Source: Humibacillus xanthopallidus (GTDB lineage Bacteria; Actinomycetota; Actinomycetes; Actinomycetales; Dermatophilaceae). From it: 64,000 bases of DNA. The first letter of the stretch is position 1. Each line of letters begins with the position of its first letter. Position numbers and translations under genes: made by a program. The stretch is taken from the NCBI RefSeq assembly GCF_006717145.1, contig NZ_VFQF01000002.1, forward strand, positions 124,001-188,000, read 5' to 3'. Shown one piece after another: positions 34,009 through 42,450 of this stretch. Under the pieces are notes generated by a model that was given only the letters and a program-made list of their open reading frames with translations, did no database searches and was not told where the DNA came from.

Positions 34009-35934
34009 TCAGGGCTGGGCGGCGCGGAGGGCCAGGCCCTCGTCTCGTCGGCGAGCGAGGTCCTGGCGGTTGGCGCTCGTCAGCCACTCCGGGTGCTCGA
34101 GGGAGTCGGTGAGGGCATAGGGGTCGAGCCCGACCGCCCGACGGAGCACCTGGGCCCGACTCGAGGCGCTGGCAGTGACGCCGAAGTACGTCCAGACCTC
34201 GCCCGCGAGCATGCCGTCACCGCCCCGAGCGACGACGCCGTTGAAGCGACCGACGAGCCACACGATGGCCGCCGCCGCGCTCGCCGTGGAGCCGCGGCGT
34301 CGGAAGAGGCCGGGGTCACCTGCCACGACGGCGGCGAGGAAGCGGCGGCAGGCGGTGCGGAACTCGACGTCGAAGCGCTCCGTGGCGAGCTCGTCGATGG
34401 GCTGCAGGGTCTCGGACACGGGTCCGTGGATGTCGGACGGGACTGTGCTCCAGTCGAACTCCTCGTCAGGCAGCGGCTCGAGGTCGAGAGCCGAGAGAGC
34501 CTCGCGCCCGCCGACCTGCTCGGCGGCGCGGTCGATCATGAACTCCGCCCAGGCGAAGTCGCTCTGTGACTCCATGACCGGGAGGATCCCTACAGGATCG
34601 CCGAGGAGGGCCGCATAGTCCTGGACTGCCTGGCGGAGGCGGGTGGCCTCGAAGGAGGTCACGATGGCGATGTAGTCGGGGCCACTGCGGTCGACGGCAT
34701 CGCGGACGGCGGCGATCTGTTTGGGCGACGCCCCAACTTCGGCCAGGCACCACGCGGCAAACACCTTGAGCAGCTGTGGAACTCGCTTGGCAACGGTTCG
34801 GTCCACGAGCGTCGTGCGCGGGAGCAGCCCGAAGAGGAGCAACTCGACGCGCTCGGGGGACCACTTGAGGAAAGCCTTGTCGTTCATGGACTCGCTGGCG
34901 CAGAGAGTGAGGGCCAGCGCCATCCGGTCCGTGCCGTCGGGCCTGAGGTCGAGGCCCGCGGCGGTGGCCTCGGGGGATGCGGCGAAGCGGTCGACGAGCT
35001 CGCGCCGCGACGAGAGCAGCTCCTCGGCGAGTCGTGAGCTGACGGACCGGGAGTCGGTGTCGAGGTCGTCGAAGTCCTCAAAGTCCTCGAAGTCTTCGTG
35101 CTCGGCCCAGCCCAGGCCGCCCTCCGGCATCGTCTGCAGCAGCCACCGCAGAATCGGGCGGCTGGCTGGCCAGGTGTCCGACTCCGGGTCCCAGTCCTCT
35201 TCGTCGCTCTCGTCGAGAGCCTCCTCGACGAGGCTTCGGGCCTCGGCCAGGTCGAGCTCCTCGATGTCGAAGTCAGGGGCGCCGGGCCCTTCCTGGCCTG
35301 CCGTGTCGTCGAGCCGGCTGAGGACCTCCTCGATCGGGGCGGGCACCGGGAACGCGTCGCGCACGACCGTGCCACGCGCGTGGTCGACGTAGACGAGGAA
35401 GGTCGCCCCATGGCCGCCGGACCAGTCGAGGCCGAGGACGACGTTGGCGCCGCGGTCGCCGTCGGCCGCCATCAGATGGGCCTTGGTCACTCGCGTGTCG
35501 CGAAGGTCCCTCAGCCACAGCGGCATCGGCTGACGGCGGTGGGCCAGCTCGGCGTCGATGTCGCCGACCATCTCCGCGTCGCGCACGAGCACGGCGAGGG
35601 CGTTCAGTGCCGCGGTCGTCTCGGCGAGGTCGATGCCGATGAACGACTCGACGACCGGGGCCAGGGCGGCGGCTCCACCCCCTTCCGGCCAGCCGCCGGT
35701 GTCGGGGATGTCGTCGGCGGGGCCAGGACCGCTCTCCGCGACCTCGACCAGGGTCGACACGAAGGCGAGGAACGACCACGGGTTGTCATCGCGCAGTCTG
35801 CGTCGCAGATCGACGACCATCGGCTGAATCGCGTCGCCGGGCACCGTCGTGCCGCGCTTCGGCTGGGCAGCCCCGCCGTGCACGATGCGCAGCCGCGCGT
35901 CACCCCTGCCCCGCTTGCCTGCTCGCCTGCTCAC
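34009..35934 (-). CDS. Large acidic protein, unknown function
   Basis: A 641-residue soluble protein. A short basic start (SRRAGKRGRGDARLR) is followed by helical regions and an acidic stretch (EHEDFEDFEDFDDLD) near residue 280. Landmarks are VVLGLDWSGGHGATFLVYVDHARG at about 160 and KRVPQLLKVFAAWCLAEVG at about 400. No membrane helix, nucleotide-binding or nuclease motif recognised. GTG 35934 is preceded by GAGG. The open frame continues upstream to 37416, but that part is antisense to the nuclease-helicase gene and is rejected. It is divergent from that gene with about 210 bases between, so a functional link is possible but unproven. Confidence 0.65.
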   Translation of the reverse strand: MSRRAGKRGRGDARLRIVHGGAAQPKRGTTVPGDAIQPMVVDLRRRLRDDNPWSFLAFVSTLVEVAESGPGPADDIPDTGGWPEGGGAAALAPVVESFIGIDLAETTAALNALAVLVRDAEMVGDIDAELAHRRQPMPLWLRDLRDTRVTKAHLMAADGDRGANVVLGLDWSGGHGATFLVYVDHARGTVVRDAFPVPAPIEEVLSRLDDTAGQEGPGAPDFDIEELDLAEARSLVEEALDESDEEDWDPESDTWPASRPILRWLLQTMPEGGLGWAEHEDFEDFEDFDDLDTDSRSVSSRLAEELLSSRRELVDRFAASPEATAAGLDLRPDGTDRMALALTLCASESMNDKAFLKWSPERVELLLFGLLPRTTLVDRTVAKRVPQLLKVFAAWCLAEVGASPKQIAAVRDAVDRSGPDYIAIVTSFEATRLRQAVQDYAALLGDPVGILPVMESQSDFAWAEFMIDRAAEQVGGREALSALDLEPLPDEEFDWSTVPSDIHGPVSETLQPIDELATERFDVEFRTACRRFLAAVVAGDPGLFRRRGSTASAAAAIVWLVGRFNGVVARGGDGMLAGEVWTYFGVTASASSRAQVLRRAVGLDPYALTDSLEHPEWLTSANRQDLARRRDEGLALRAAQP

Positions 35935-36141
35935 GTGCCTCGTTCTCCCGATGCCGTATGCCGTCCGGTGCGTCTTGGCGCGCATCCTCCCATTGCCGGC
36001 CGGAGCGTTGGGGCAGGCGTGGGCGCGATCGTCCTGAGCGCCGGCGAGCGCTTCGGCTGGAGGGTGTCGCGGCGGCCTCGCCAGGTGCACGCGCGGATAG
36101 AGTGGGCCGGTCATTGCGGACCGACGGGCTTCCCTCCGGAC

Positions 36142-38058
36142 ATGCCCCCACACCGCACGAGTCACTTCGTGCTGCCAGGGGACCTGTTCGTGCACCTTCT
36201 TCGCACCTCCGTTCGCGGATTTTCCGCGTTGGAGGCCCACCTCGTCGACCGCCTCACTGAGCAGATGAGCATCCAGACCGGTCATCGCCCTGCGGCCAGC
36301 GAGTCGCGTTCTTGGGAGCGAAGCCTGCCGGCCCTTCGCGCTGACCTTGTCTCGGCCGGGCTGGACGATGTCGAGATGCTCATCGAGTACCAGTTGCCGT
36401 TGACCAGCAAGCGCGCGGACGTCGTCCTCGCAGGCACCCATCCGAAGACTGGGCTCCCGTCCTACGTCGTGGTGGAGCTGAAGCAGTGGAGTGCCGCCGA
36501 GAGCTTTGAGGGAAGCGACACCCTGGTGACAGTCGAGCAGTACGGCCGCCGCGCGGTCACTCACCCCGCGCTGCAGGTCGCGGACTACGGTGACTACCTC
36601 TCGTCCTTCACCGCGATGCTGGCAGAGCAGCCACACTCGCTCGCCGGTGTCGCCTACTTGCACAACGCCACCGACCTCGGGGTCGCAGACCTCCTGGACA
36701 GGCCGAGCACGAAAGAGGGGTCGCTCTTCACCGGCCAGCGCCGGGGAGCGTTTGTCGACTATCTGCGATCGCTCCTCGCCCCGGGAGAGGGTGGAGCGGC
36801 CGCTGCGGACGCCCTTCTGAGAAGCAAGATTCAACCGAGCAAGCAGTTGTTGGCCGTGGCTGCCGAAGAGGTCCAGAACAGGGAGCAGTTCGTGCTCCTC
36901 GACGAGCAACGTGACGCCTACGAGCACGTCGTGCATGCCGTCGAACGAGCTCGGCGGTCCAACACCAAGACTGCCGTTGTGGTCAGCGGCGGGCCGGGCA
37001 GCGGCAAGTCCGTGATTGCACTGTCGCTCGTGGGCGAGCTTTCGCGGCAGGGGCGCTCCGTCATGCATGCGACAGGATCGCGTTCCTTCACCATGACCCT
37101 GCGCAAGGTGGCAGGTAAGCGAGCTCCCCGCGTGCAGAAGCTCTTCACCTACTTCAACTCGTTCATGACGGCCGAGCCAAACGACCTCGACTGTCTCATC
37201 CTCGATGAGGCACACCGTATCCGCGAGACCTCCGTGAGTCGCTACACCCGGAAGGAGTTGCGGAGCGTCGGACGGCCCCAGATTCACGAGCTCCTCTCTG
37301 CCGCGAAGGTGCCGGTGTTCCTCCTGGATGAGCATCAGGTCGTGCGGCCCGGGGAGATGGGAACGGTTGAGGACATCGAGGCTCATGCCGAGGCCATGGG
37401 TCTCAAAGTCGAACACATCAACCTCAACGACCAGTTCCGTTGCGGCGGCTCCGAGGTTTTCGTGGACTGGGTATTGCGCCTGCTTGGTCTGAAGCCAGGC
37501 GGCCCAGTCGAGTGGCGAGGCGATGACGGCTTTAGCGTCTCAGTGGCCGACACCCCGGAGGAGCTCGAGCACGTTCTCAGGACGAGGCAGGACGACGGCT
37601 ATTCGGCGCGGATGGCGGCCGGCTACTGCTGGCCGTGGAGCGATCCCCACGCCGACGGGACCTTGGTCGACGATGTGCAGATCGATGGCTGGTCTCATCC
37701 GTGGAATCTGCGCGGCGATCGATCCGTCGGCGGCGCTCCGCCTGCTGCCCTGTGGGCAAGCGACCCCGCTGGCTTCGGCCAGGTCGGGTGCGTCTACACA
37801 GCCCAGGGCTTCGAATACGACCACGCGGGCGTCATCATCGGGCCGGACTTCATTTGGCGAGAGGGAAGGTGGCTCTCCGTGCGAGAGGCCAACCGAGACC
37901 CCGACTTCAAGAACCGCACGAAGGTGCCTGACGCGCACTTCGACCGCCTGGTGCGCAACGTGTACAAGGTCCTCCTCACGCGTGGCATGCAAAGCGTCAC
38001 CATCTACTCAACGGATCCGCAGACGCGCGAGTTCCTGCGAGACCTGGTTAACCACTGA
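36142..38058 (+). CDS. PD-(D/E)XK-like nuclease fused to DUF2075 SF1-type helicase
   Basis: A 638-residue soluble protein. The N-terminal domain (about 60-200) carries D93 in KRADVVL and E112-x-K114 in VVVELKQW, spaced as in a PD-(D/E)XK nuclease core, with Q134 or Y135 a possible downstream residue. The C-terminal helicase-like domain has Walker A GGPGSGKS (283-290), Walker B LILDEAH (352-358), an LLDEHQVVRPGE segment, and a late C-V-Y-T-A-Q-G-F-E-Y-D motif typical of DUF2075. This pairing is known from stand-alone actinobacterial proteins suspected of defence or repair. Third codon positions look less GC-biased than in flanking genes. The next gene, 109 bases on, encodes a HEPN-like protein. 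Confidence 0.85.
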   Translation: MPPHRTSHFVLPGDLFVHLLRTSVRGFSALEAHLVDRLTEQMSIQTGHRPAASESRSWERSLPALRADLVSAGLDDVEMLIEYQLPLTSKRADVVLAGTHPKTGLPSYVVVELKQWSAAESFEGSDTLVTVEQYGRRAVTHPALQVADYGDYLSSFTAMLAEQPHSLAGVAYLHNATDLGVADLLDRPSTKEGSLFTGQRRGAFVDYLRSLLAPGEGGAAAADALLRSKIQPSKQLLAVAAEEVQNREQFVLLDEQRDAYEHVVHAVERARRSNTKTAVVVSGGPGSGKSVIALSLVGELSRQGRSVMHATGSRSFTMTLRKVAGKRAPRVQKLFTYFNSFMTAEPNDLDCLILDEAHRIRETSVSRYTRKELRSVGRPQIHELLSAAKVPVFLLDEHQVVRPGEMGTVEDIEAHAEAMGLKVEHINLNDQFRCGGSEVFVDWVLRLLGLKPGGPVEWRGDDGFSVSVADTPEELEHVLRTRQDDGYSARMAAGYCWPWSDPHADGTLVDDVQIDGWSHPWNLRGDRSVGGAPPAALWASDPAGFGQVGCVYTAQGFEYDHAGVIIGPDFIWREGRWLSVREANRDPDFKNRTKVPDAHFDRLVRNVYKVLLTRGMQSVTIYSTDPQTREFLRDLVNH

Positions 38059-38101
38059 GAGCTCGAGACCGGCACCGCCAAGGCCGTTCGCTGTCCTGTG
38101 G

Positions 38102-38123
38102 CAAACGCGTCGAAGTGGGTCAC
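38102..38123 (+). repeat. Left 22-bp direct repeat flanking the HEPN-like gene
   Basis: CAAACGCGTCGAAGTGGGTCAC-type sequence (22 bases; core CGAAGTGGGTCAC). It matches 38893-38914 in 20 of 22 positions, in the same orientation. The pair brackets the single gene at 38168-38875. Confidence 0.75.
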
Positions 38124-38167
38124 TCTCTGCGCCGATCGGTTGACCGTATGACGGCCATACTTCTCAG

Positions 38168-38875
38168 ATGAATAACCCCAACGGTCGGCGTACCCCGCTC
38201 GTGGTCACGTTGAGGGACTCTGCCGACGCGCGCCTGTTTGTAGAGCTGTCGAGCTACGGGTCGGACCTCACCGAGGCTCGCCACGCCTTGGACCTCGCGG
38301 TGCAAGGTAAGGAGGAAGGCTCCCCGTTGGCAGAGGCTGCGCCGTACTTGGTCGGGTTCGCCGTGGTGGCCTATTGCCGCACGATCCTGCACTCGAACGT
38401 GCGGGGCCGGCTGACGGATCACGTGACTGTCCCTGCAGAGCTCAGCGTGGTCCACGACCAAGTCCGGGCTTTCCGCAACGCCACGATCGCGCACTCACAG
38501 TCTGAACTCGCCGTCACGTACCCGACCGCTCTTCTGGACGCTGACACGCTGGAAGTGCAATACGTAGGTGCAGCAACAATGATCAGCTCGCTTCCCTCGC
38601 CCTTGGTGGGGAGGTTCCGAACGTTGGTGGCGGTCATGGAGGAACTGCTTGATGTCGCCATCCAGCCCGTGCGAGCGCGGCTTGAAGCTGCACTCCGAGC
38701 GATGGACCCTCGGGAGCGTGCTACAGGTGCGCTCCCTACCGTGCAAGAAAAGCTCGCCAATGAGTTTGAGCCCCGGACGAAGCGTCCGCCCTACCCGACG
38801 TCCCACACGATCTATTGGGAGCCGGGCGCAAGTACCGACGATAGCGACGGCGCCCAACCTCGGACAGCTCCTTGA
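38168..38875 (+). CDS. HEPN-like unknown protein
   Basis: A 235-residue soluble protein. Its middle is helical, with LVGFAVVAYCRTIL followed by VVHDQVRAFRNATIAHSQSEL. R103-N-A-T-I-A-H109 fits the R-N-xx-I-A-H signature of HEPN ribonuclease-like proteins, with the basic and histidine residues that define the active site. A later long helix, FRTLVAVMEELLDVAIQ, suits the four-helix HEPN fold. Codon use is visibly more AT-tolerant than in neighbours. No strong ribosome binding site. Flanked by 22-bp direct repeats. Could act with the upstream nuclease-helicase; family assignment is by motif only. Confidence 0.55.
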   Translation: MNNPNGRRTPLVVTLRDSADARLFVELSSYGSDLTEARHALDLAVQGKEEGSPLAEAAPYLVGFAVVAYCRTILHSNVRGRLTDHVTVPAELSVVHDQVRAFRNATIAHSQSELAVTYPTALLDADTLEVQYVGAATMISSLPSPLVGRFRTLVAVMEELLDVAIQPVRARLEAALRAMDPRERATGALPTVQEKLANEFEPRTKRPPYPTSHTIYWEPGASTDDSDGAQPRTAP

Positions 38876-38892
38876 GGCGCCGCCGCTTGGTA

Positions 38893-38914
38893 CCAACGCG
38901 GCGAAGTGGGTCAC
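38893..38914 (+). repeat. Right 22-bp direct repeat flanking the HEPN-like gene
   Basis: Second copy of the repeat (20 of 22 identical to 38102-38123), 18 bases past the HEPN-like stop codon. The spacing of 791 bp covers just that gene, as expected for a duplicated or inserted cassette. 38915-39073 shows no other gene. Confidence 0.75.
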
Positions 38915-39073
38915 GTAATACCTCGTCCGCTCAAGCGGACCTCGGCGAGAACTCATACGGGGGACGACGAAGGTGTGTGTTGGATTTCGCGAGGTGTCCC
39001 GATTGTGACGCGTCGGGTGCGGTGTTCGTAGATACTCGTCACTCGGACATGGGAGACGGGTTTCGGGGGCCGC

Positions 39074-40192
39074 ATGCAAGAACACGTGGAGATGGTCCGC
39101 GTCGGCCAGGCCGCCCGGTGTTCGTGTGGCGAAGGTTTGCGCCCGGGTGAACGCGCTGGACGGCTCGGGGGCGGCTCTGAGCTGTTGTGTCTGTGGTGCC
39201 TTGCCGACCTGCAGGCAGGACGACGGCGACCTCGCCCAAGGCGCACGCAGACACCGTGGCCCGAACCGGTTGTCTCGCCGCGAGCCGCAGCTTCGACGAC
39301 GCGCCGAGCCGCTACCACTGCACGACGCCGCGGCTCCACGGTGGTGCCGGTGGTGATCGCGCTGCTTGTCGTAGCGGCCGTTCTCTATGGGCGATTGGCA
39401 GTGTTCGAAACGGGCGGGGATGGTGCCGCCCTTGGCGGGGTGCCCATCTTGGGGCGTGACGTCACCAGTTGGGGCTACGGCACGCGGCTCACGGGTGGTG
39501 ATCCTAGGGACACCAGTGGCATCTGGCCCCCTGCACCGCCGGACGCTCGAGCGGAGCCGCTTGGCACGCCGCCGCCGAGTGCCTCGTCGTCCACCGACTA
39601 CGCCTTCATGCACACGATTCCCGAACTCGGCGGTCAGCCGGTGCGGTGGGACCCGTGCCGCCCGATCCATCTGGTCCTCCACAACGCACAGGCGCCTGCG
39701 GGGGCTGAGCAGCTGCTTCGTGAAGCGGTCGCCTTGGTGTCCTCTGCCACTGGACTGCAGTTCGTCATCGACGGTGTGACTACGGAGACACCGACAAGCA
39801 AACGGGCGCCGATGGTGCCTCGGTATGGCGACCGATGGTCGCCAGTGCTTGTCGCGTGGACCGACCCCTCGGTCATGCCTGATCTCCACGGCCCAGTAGC
39901 TGGGGTCGCCGGGCCGGCCGGGGCCCCGCACTACACCTCTGATCAGCAACACTGGGTGAGCGGAACCGTCTACCTCGACGGGCCCCAGTTCCGGGCGCTT
40001 CTCCAGTCGGTCGACGGCTCGGCCGCGGCTCGCGCCATCGTCATGCACGAGTTCGGTCATCTCGTCGGCCTCGCGCACGTGCCCGCGCAGGACCAGCTCA
40101 TGTATGAAAGCAACATAGGCCAGCGTGGATTCGGCCCCGGCGACAAGGAAGGCCTCAGACAGCTCGGCCTCGGCCCATGCTTCACCGGCTAG
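39074..40192 (+). CDS. Membrane-tethered matrixin-like zinc metalloprotease with zinc-ribbon tail
   Basis: A 372-residue protein with an unusual order. Residues 16-42 hold a C-x-C ... C-x-x-C pattern (CSCGE, CLWC), a zinc-ribbon-like module that would be cytoplasmic. A basic linker and one membrane helix (about 89-107) follow. The extracellular part ends in a metzincin site, HEFGHLVGLAH (H325, E326, H329, H335), with a Met-turn at M343 in QLMYESNIG, as in M10 matrixins. WDPCRPIHLVLH is the usual early strand of the family. ATG 39074 has GGGGG upstream. It is convergent with the response-regulator gene. Confidence 0.8.
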   Translation: MQEHVEMVRVGQAARCSCGEGLRPGERAGRLGGGSELLCLWCLADLQAGRRRPRPRRTQTPWPEPVVSPRAAASTTRRAATTARRRGSTVVPVVIALLVVAAVLYGRLAVFETGGDGAALGGVPILGRDVTSWGYGTRLTGGDPRDTSGIWPPAPPDARAEPLGTPPPSASSSTDYAFMHTIPELGGQPVRWDPCRPIHLVLHNAQAPAGAEQLLREAVALVSSATGLQFVIDGVTTETPTSKRAPMVPRYGDRWSPVLVAWTDPSVMPDLHGPVAGVAGPAGAPHYTSDQQHWVSGTVYLDGPQFRALLQSVDGSAAARAIVMHEFGHLVGLAHVPAQDQLMYESNIGQRGFGPGDKEGLRQLGLGPCFTG

Positions 40193-40262
40193 CACCCCGA
40201 GGCCGCGGCCAGCTGCGCCATGCAGACGAAAGGCCCGACTGGCTGCGAAGTGGGGCGCCCAG

Positions 40263-40943
40263 TTAGAGACGGCAGCGGTCGGCGATTACCCCGGCTTGAA
40301 CGCGGTTGTCGACGCCGAGCTTGGTGAAGGCGCTCTGCAGGTGCGTCTTGACCGTCGTCTCGCTGACGTAGAGTTCGCGCGCCAGATCGGCGTTTGTCAG
40401 CCCGCGCGTCAGACCCGAGACCACGTTGCGTTCCCGTGTCGTCAACGTCGCCATCAACCGTCTGGCCGCATCGCGTCGCGTCGCCGCTGGGTCATCTCGC
40501 ACCTGTGTGAAGAGCTGGGCGGCAGTCTTCGGTGACACGGCGCCGAGCCCCTCGGCGACGTTGCGTATCCCGCCGCAGATCTCCTCGGGCGAGGCGGTCT
40601 TGAGGAGGAAGCCGTCGGCGCCGGCGCGGATCGCCCGCTGAGCCACGTCGTCGTGATCGAAGACGGTGAACATCAGCACCTTCGGCGCTTCCGGCCGCGC
40701 CTTGACCGCCGCAATGGTTTCGATGCCACCCATGCGGGCCATGCGAACGTCGAGGACGATGACGTCGGGCCGGTGAGCCTGCACCGCCGCGACGACTTTG
40801 TCGCCGTCACTCACCTCGGCCACGACCTCGAGGTCCGACGCCGCACCGAGCATGTGCCGCAGGCCCATCCGCACCATCGGATCGTCGTCGACGAGCATCA
40901 CGCGAACCCTCTGCACAGAGGTGCCGCCACTCATGTTGTCCAT
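40263..40943 (-). CDS. NarL/LuxR-type response regulator
   Basis: A 226-residue two-component regulator. Receiver domain 13-130 with D20-D21 in VMLVDDDPM, phospho-acceptor D65 in VIVLDVRM, T93 in LMFTVFD and K115 in FLLKTAS. LuxR HTH at about 160-220 (LTTRERNVVSGLTRGLTNADLA and YVSETTVKTHL). AAGGGAG is 6 bases before ATG 40943. The start overlaps the 3' end of the sensor kinase gene by 13 bases, so the pair is one operon with the kinase first. Confidence 0.95.
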   Translation of the reverse strand: MDNMSGGTSVQRVRVMLVDDDPMVRMGLRHMLGAASDLEVVAEVSDGDKVVAAVQAHRPDVIVLDVRMARMGGIETIAAVKARPEAPKVLMFTVFDHDDVAQRAIRAGADGFLLKTASPEEICGGIRNVAEGLGAVSPKTAAQLFTQVRDDPAATRRDAARRLMATLTTRERNVVSGLTRGLTNADLARELYVSETTVKTHLQSAFTKLGVDNRVQAGVIADRCRL

Positions 40944-42280
40944 GGGGCTCCCTTCGTCGACTCAGTGGCGGGGGCACGCCACGGCAGGCGGATCGACACC
41001 CTGAACGCGGCATCGTCTCCGACTCCCGACTCCATGTCCCCGCCGTAGCGTTCGACTCTCTCCCGGATGCCGATCAGACCCATCCCCGCTCGCCGCTCGA
41101 CGGTCACACCTGAATCAGACTGCGAACCGACAGGTGGCGAGAGGTGGTTTGCCGTGGCGATCACGAGGTGTCCTTCCTCGGCTCCGCCGGTAACCGAGAG
41201 CCGAACGCTCACGGATGGCGCGTGTTTGCGAGCATTGGTCAACAGCTCCTGCACGATCCGATAGGCCGCTCGTGCAATGTGCGGATCCAAGGTCTCGCCA
41301 TCCTCGACGAAGACCGTGGCCACCAAGGGCATGCCAGCGCTCACCGAGTCATCGATGAGCTCACGGACGTGGCGCAGCGTCGTCGTCGGCGCCGCGACGT
41401 CGGGGTCGCCGGCGTTGCGGAGCAGGTCCAGCAGGCTGTGCAGCTCGGCAACCGACCGAGCGGCGGTCTCACGAACCACCTGCGCCGATTCCCTCATCTG
41501 CAGTGTCGCGGGACCGCCGGGCGTGGCACCCGCGGACGTGTCAGCCATGGCCTGAAGTGCCCCTGCATGCACCGACAGAATCGAGAGGTTGTGGCCCAGG
41601 CCGTCATGGATCTCGCGGGCGAGGCGCTCGCGCTCGGCCTGGCGAGACAGCTGATCGGTGAGCGACGAGACCGCGGAACGCTCCTCGGCCACGACCACCT
41701 GAGCGGTCTGAAGGTCCGCTCTGGTCCGCATCCAAACGCCAATGCCGACGAAGGCCCCGAAGACGAGGATGGTCAACACAATCGGCACGTACCACGCGAT
41801 CGGCTCGACCCCCGGGCTGAGAAGGCTCCCCCAGAACGACATCGACCGCGGCTCCATGTGCACATCGCGCCAGGTCGCGAGTGCGGTGGCAACAAATACG
41901 AGGGGACCCAGACGCCACAGGTCTGAGCGTGGTCGCCACATGATGACTGAGGTGAGGCCGATCAGGGCCACAGTGGGGCCGAGGACGAGAACGGCCGCGA
42001 GCGCACCGGAGATGGTGAGAGCCACGGGGAGTCGGCGGCGCCAGATGACAGCCACGGACAGTCCTACAGCCACGAGGGACAGCAGGCCGGCCAGATTGCC
42101 CATCGACCGAGCTGGCATCGTCGAGGTGCCGTCGGCGAGCGCCTGCCGCATGTCGAAGGCGGTCACGGTGAAGGCCATGTCCACGAGGGCGAGGCAGACG
42201 AGGCCCAAACTGCGCAACCGGCGCGCCGCAAGGTCGCGGCGCGCAAGATCGCGCATCCACGAGGGCAGACCGGACGGCAT
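40931..42280 (-). CDS. HisKA_3-type sensor histidine kinase
   Basis: A 449-residue membrane kinase. About six helices at 25-185 form an input domain without a large periplasmic loop. The dimerisation and phospho-acceptor helix has H225 in AREIHDGLGHNLSI, the HisKA_3 signature. An HATPase region follows, with RIVQELLTNARKHAPS (N box) and GMGLIGIRERVERYGG (G box). Cognate to the regulator that follows. The start is uncertain: ATG 42280 lies inside a GTATGCC octamer, ATG 42256 is an alternative, and the frame is open to 42397. It is divergent from the DUF4352 gene, a plausible target. Confidence 0.92.
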   Translation of the reverse strand: MPSGLPSWMRDLARRDLAARRLRSLGLVCLALVDMAFTVTAFDMRQALADGTSTMPARSMGNLAGLLSLVAVGLSVAVIWRRRLPVALTISGALAAVLVLGPTVALIGLTSVIMWRPRSDLWRLGPLVFVATALATWRDVHMEPRSMSFWGSLLSPGVEPIAWYVPIVLTILVFGAFVGIGVWMRTRADLQTAQVVVAEERSAVSSLTDQLSRQAERERLAREIHDGLGHNLSILSVHAGALQAMADTSAGATPGGPATLQMRESAQVVRETAARSVAELHSLLDLLRNAGDPDVAAPTTTLRHVRELIDDSVSAGMPLVATVFVEDGETLDPHIARAAYRIVQELLTNARKHAPSVSVRLSVTGGAEEGHLVIATANHLSPPVGSQSDSGVTVERRAGMGLIGIRERVERYGGDMESGVGDDAAFRVSIRLPWRAPATESTKGAPWTT

Positions 42281-42450
42281 ACCCCAGAAGGTATGGCATT
42301 GCCCCGACGGGACTGTCACCCACCCGGTCAGTCCTGTCACCGGCTTCTCATCCTTTCGGTCGGCGGATCGGGCTGCCCGACCGAGGCGCGGTGGCACACG
42401 CTCGCGAGACGGTCTCCCTCATCACGTCAGCACTACCGAGGAGATCCACC

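Noticed and set aside
35935-37416. N-terminal extension of the acidic protein gene
   Set aside because: It would run antisense through the nuclease-helicase gene; a good GTG with ribosome binding site exists at 35934.
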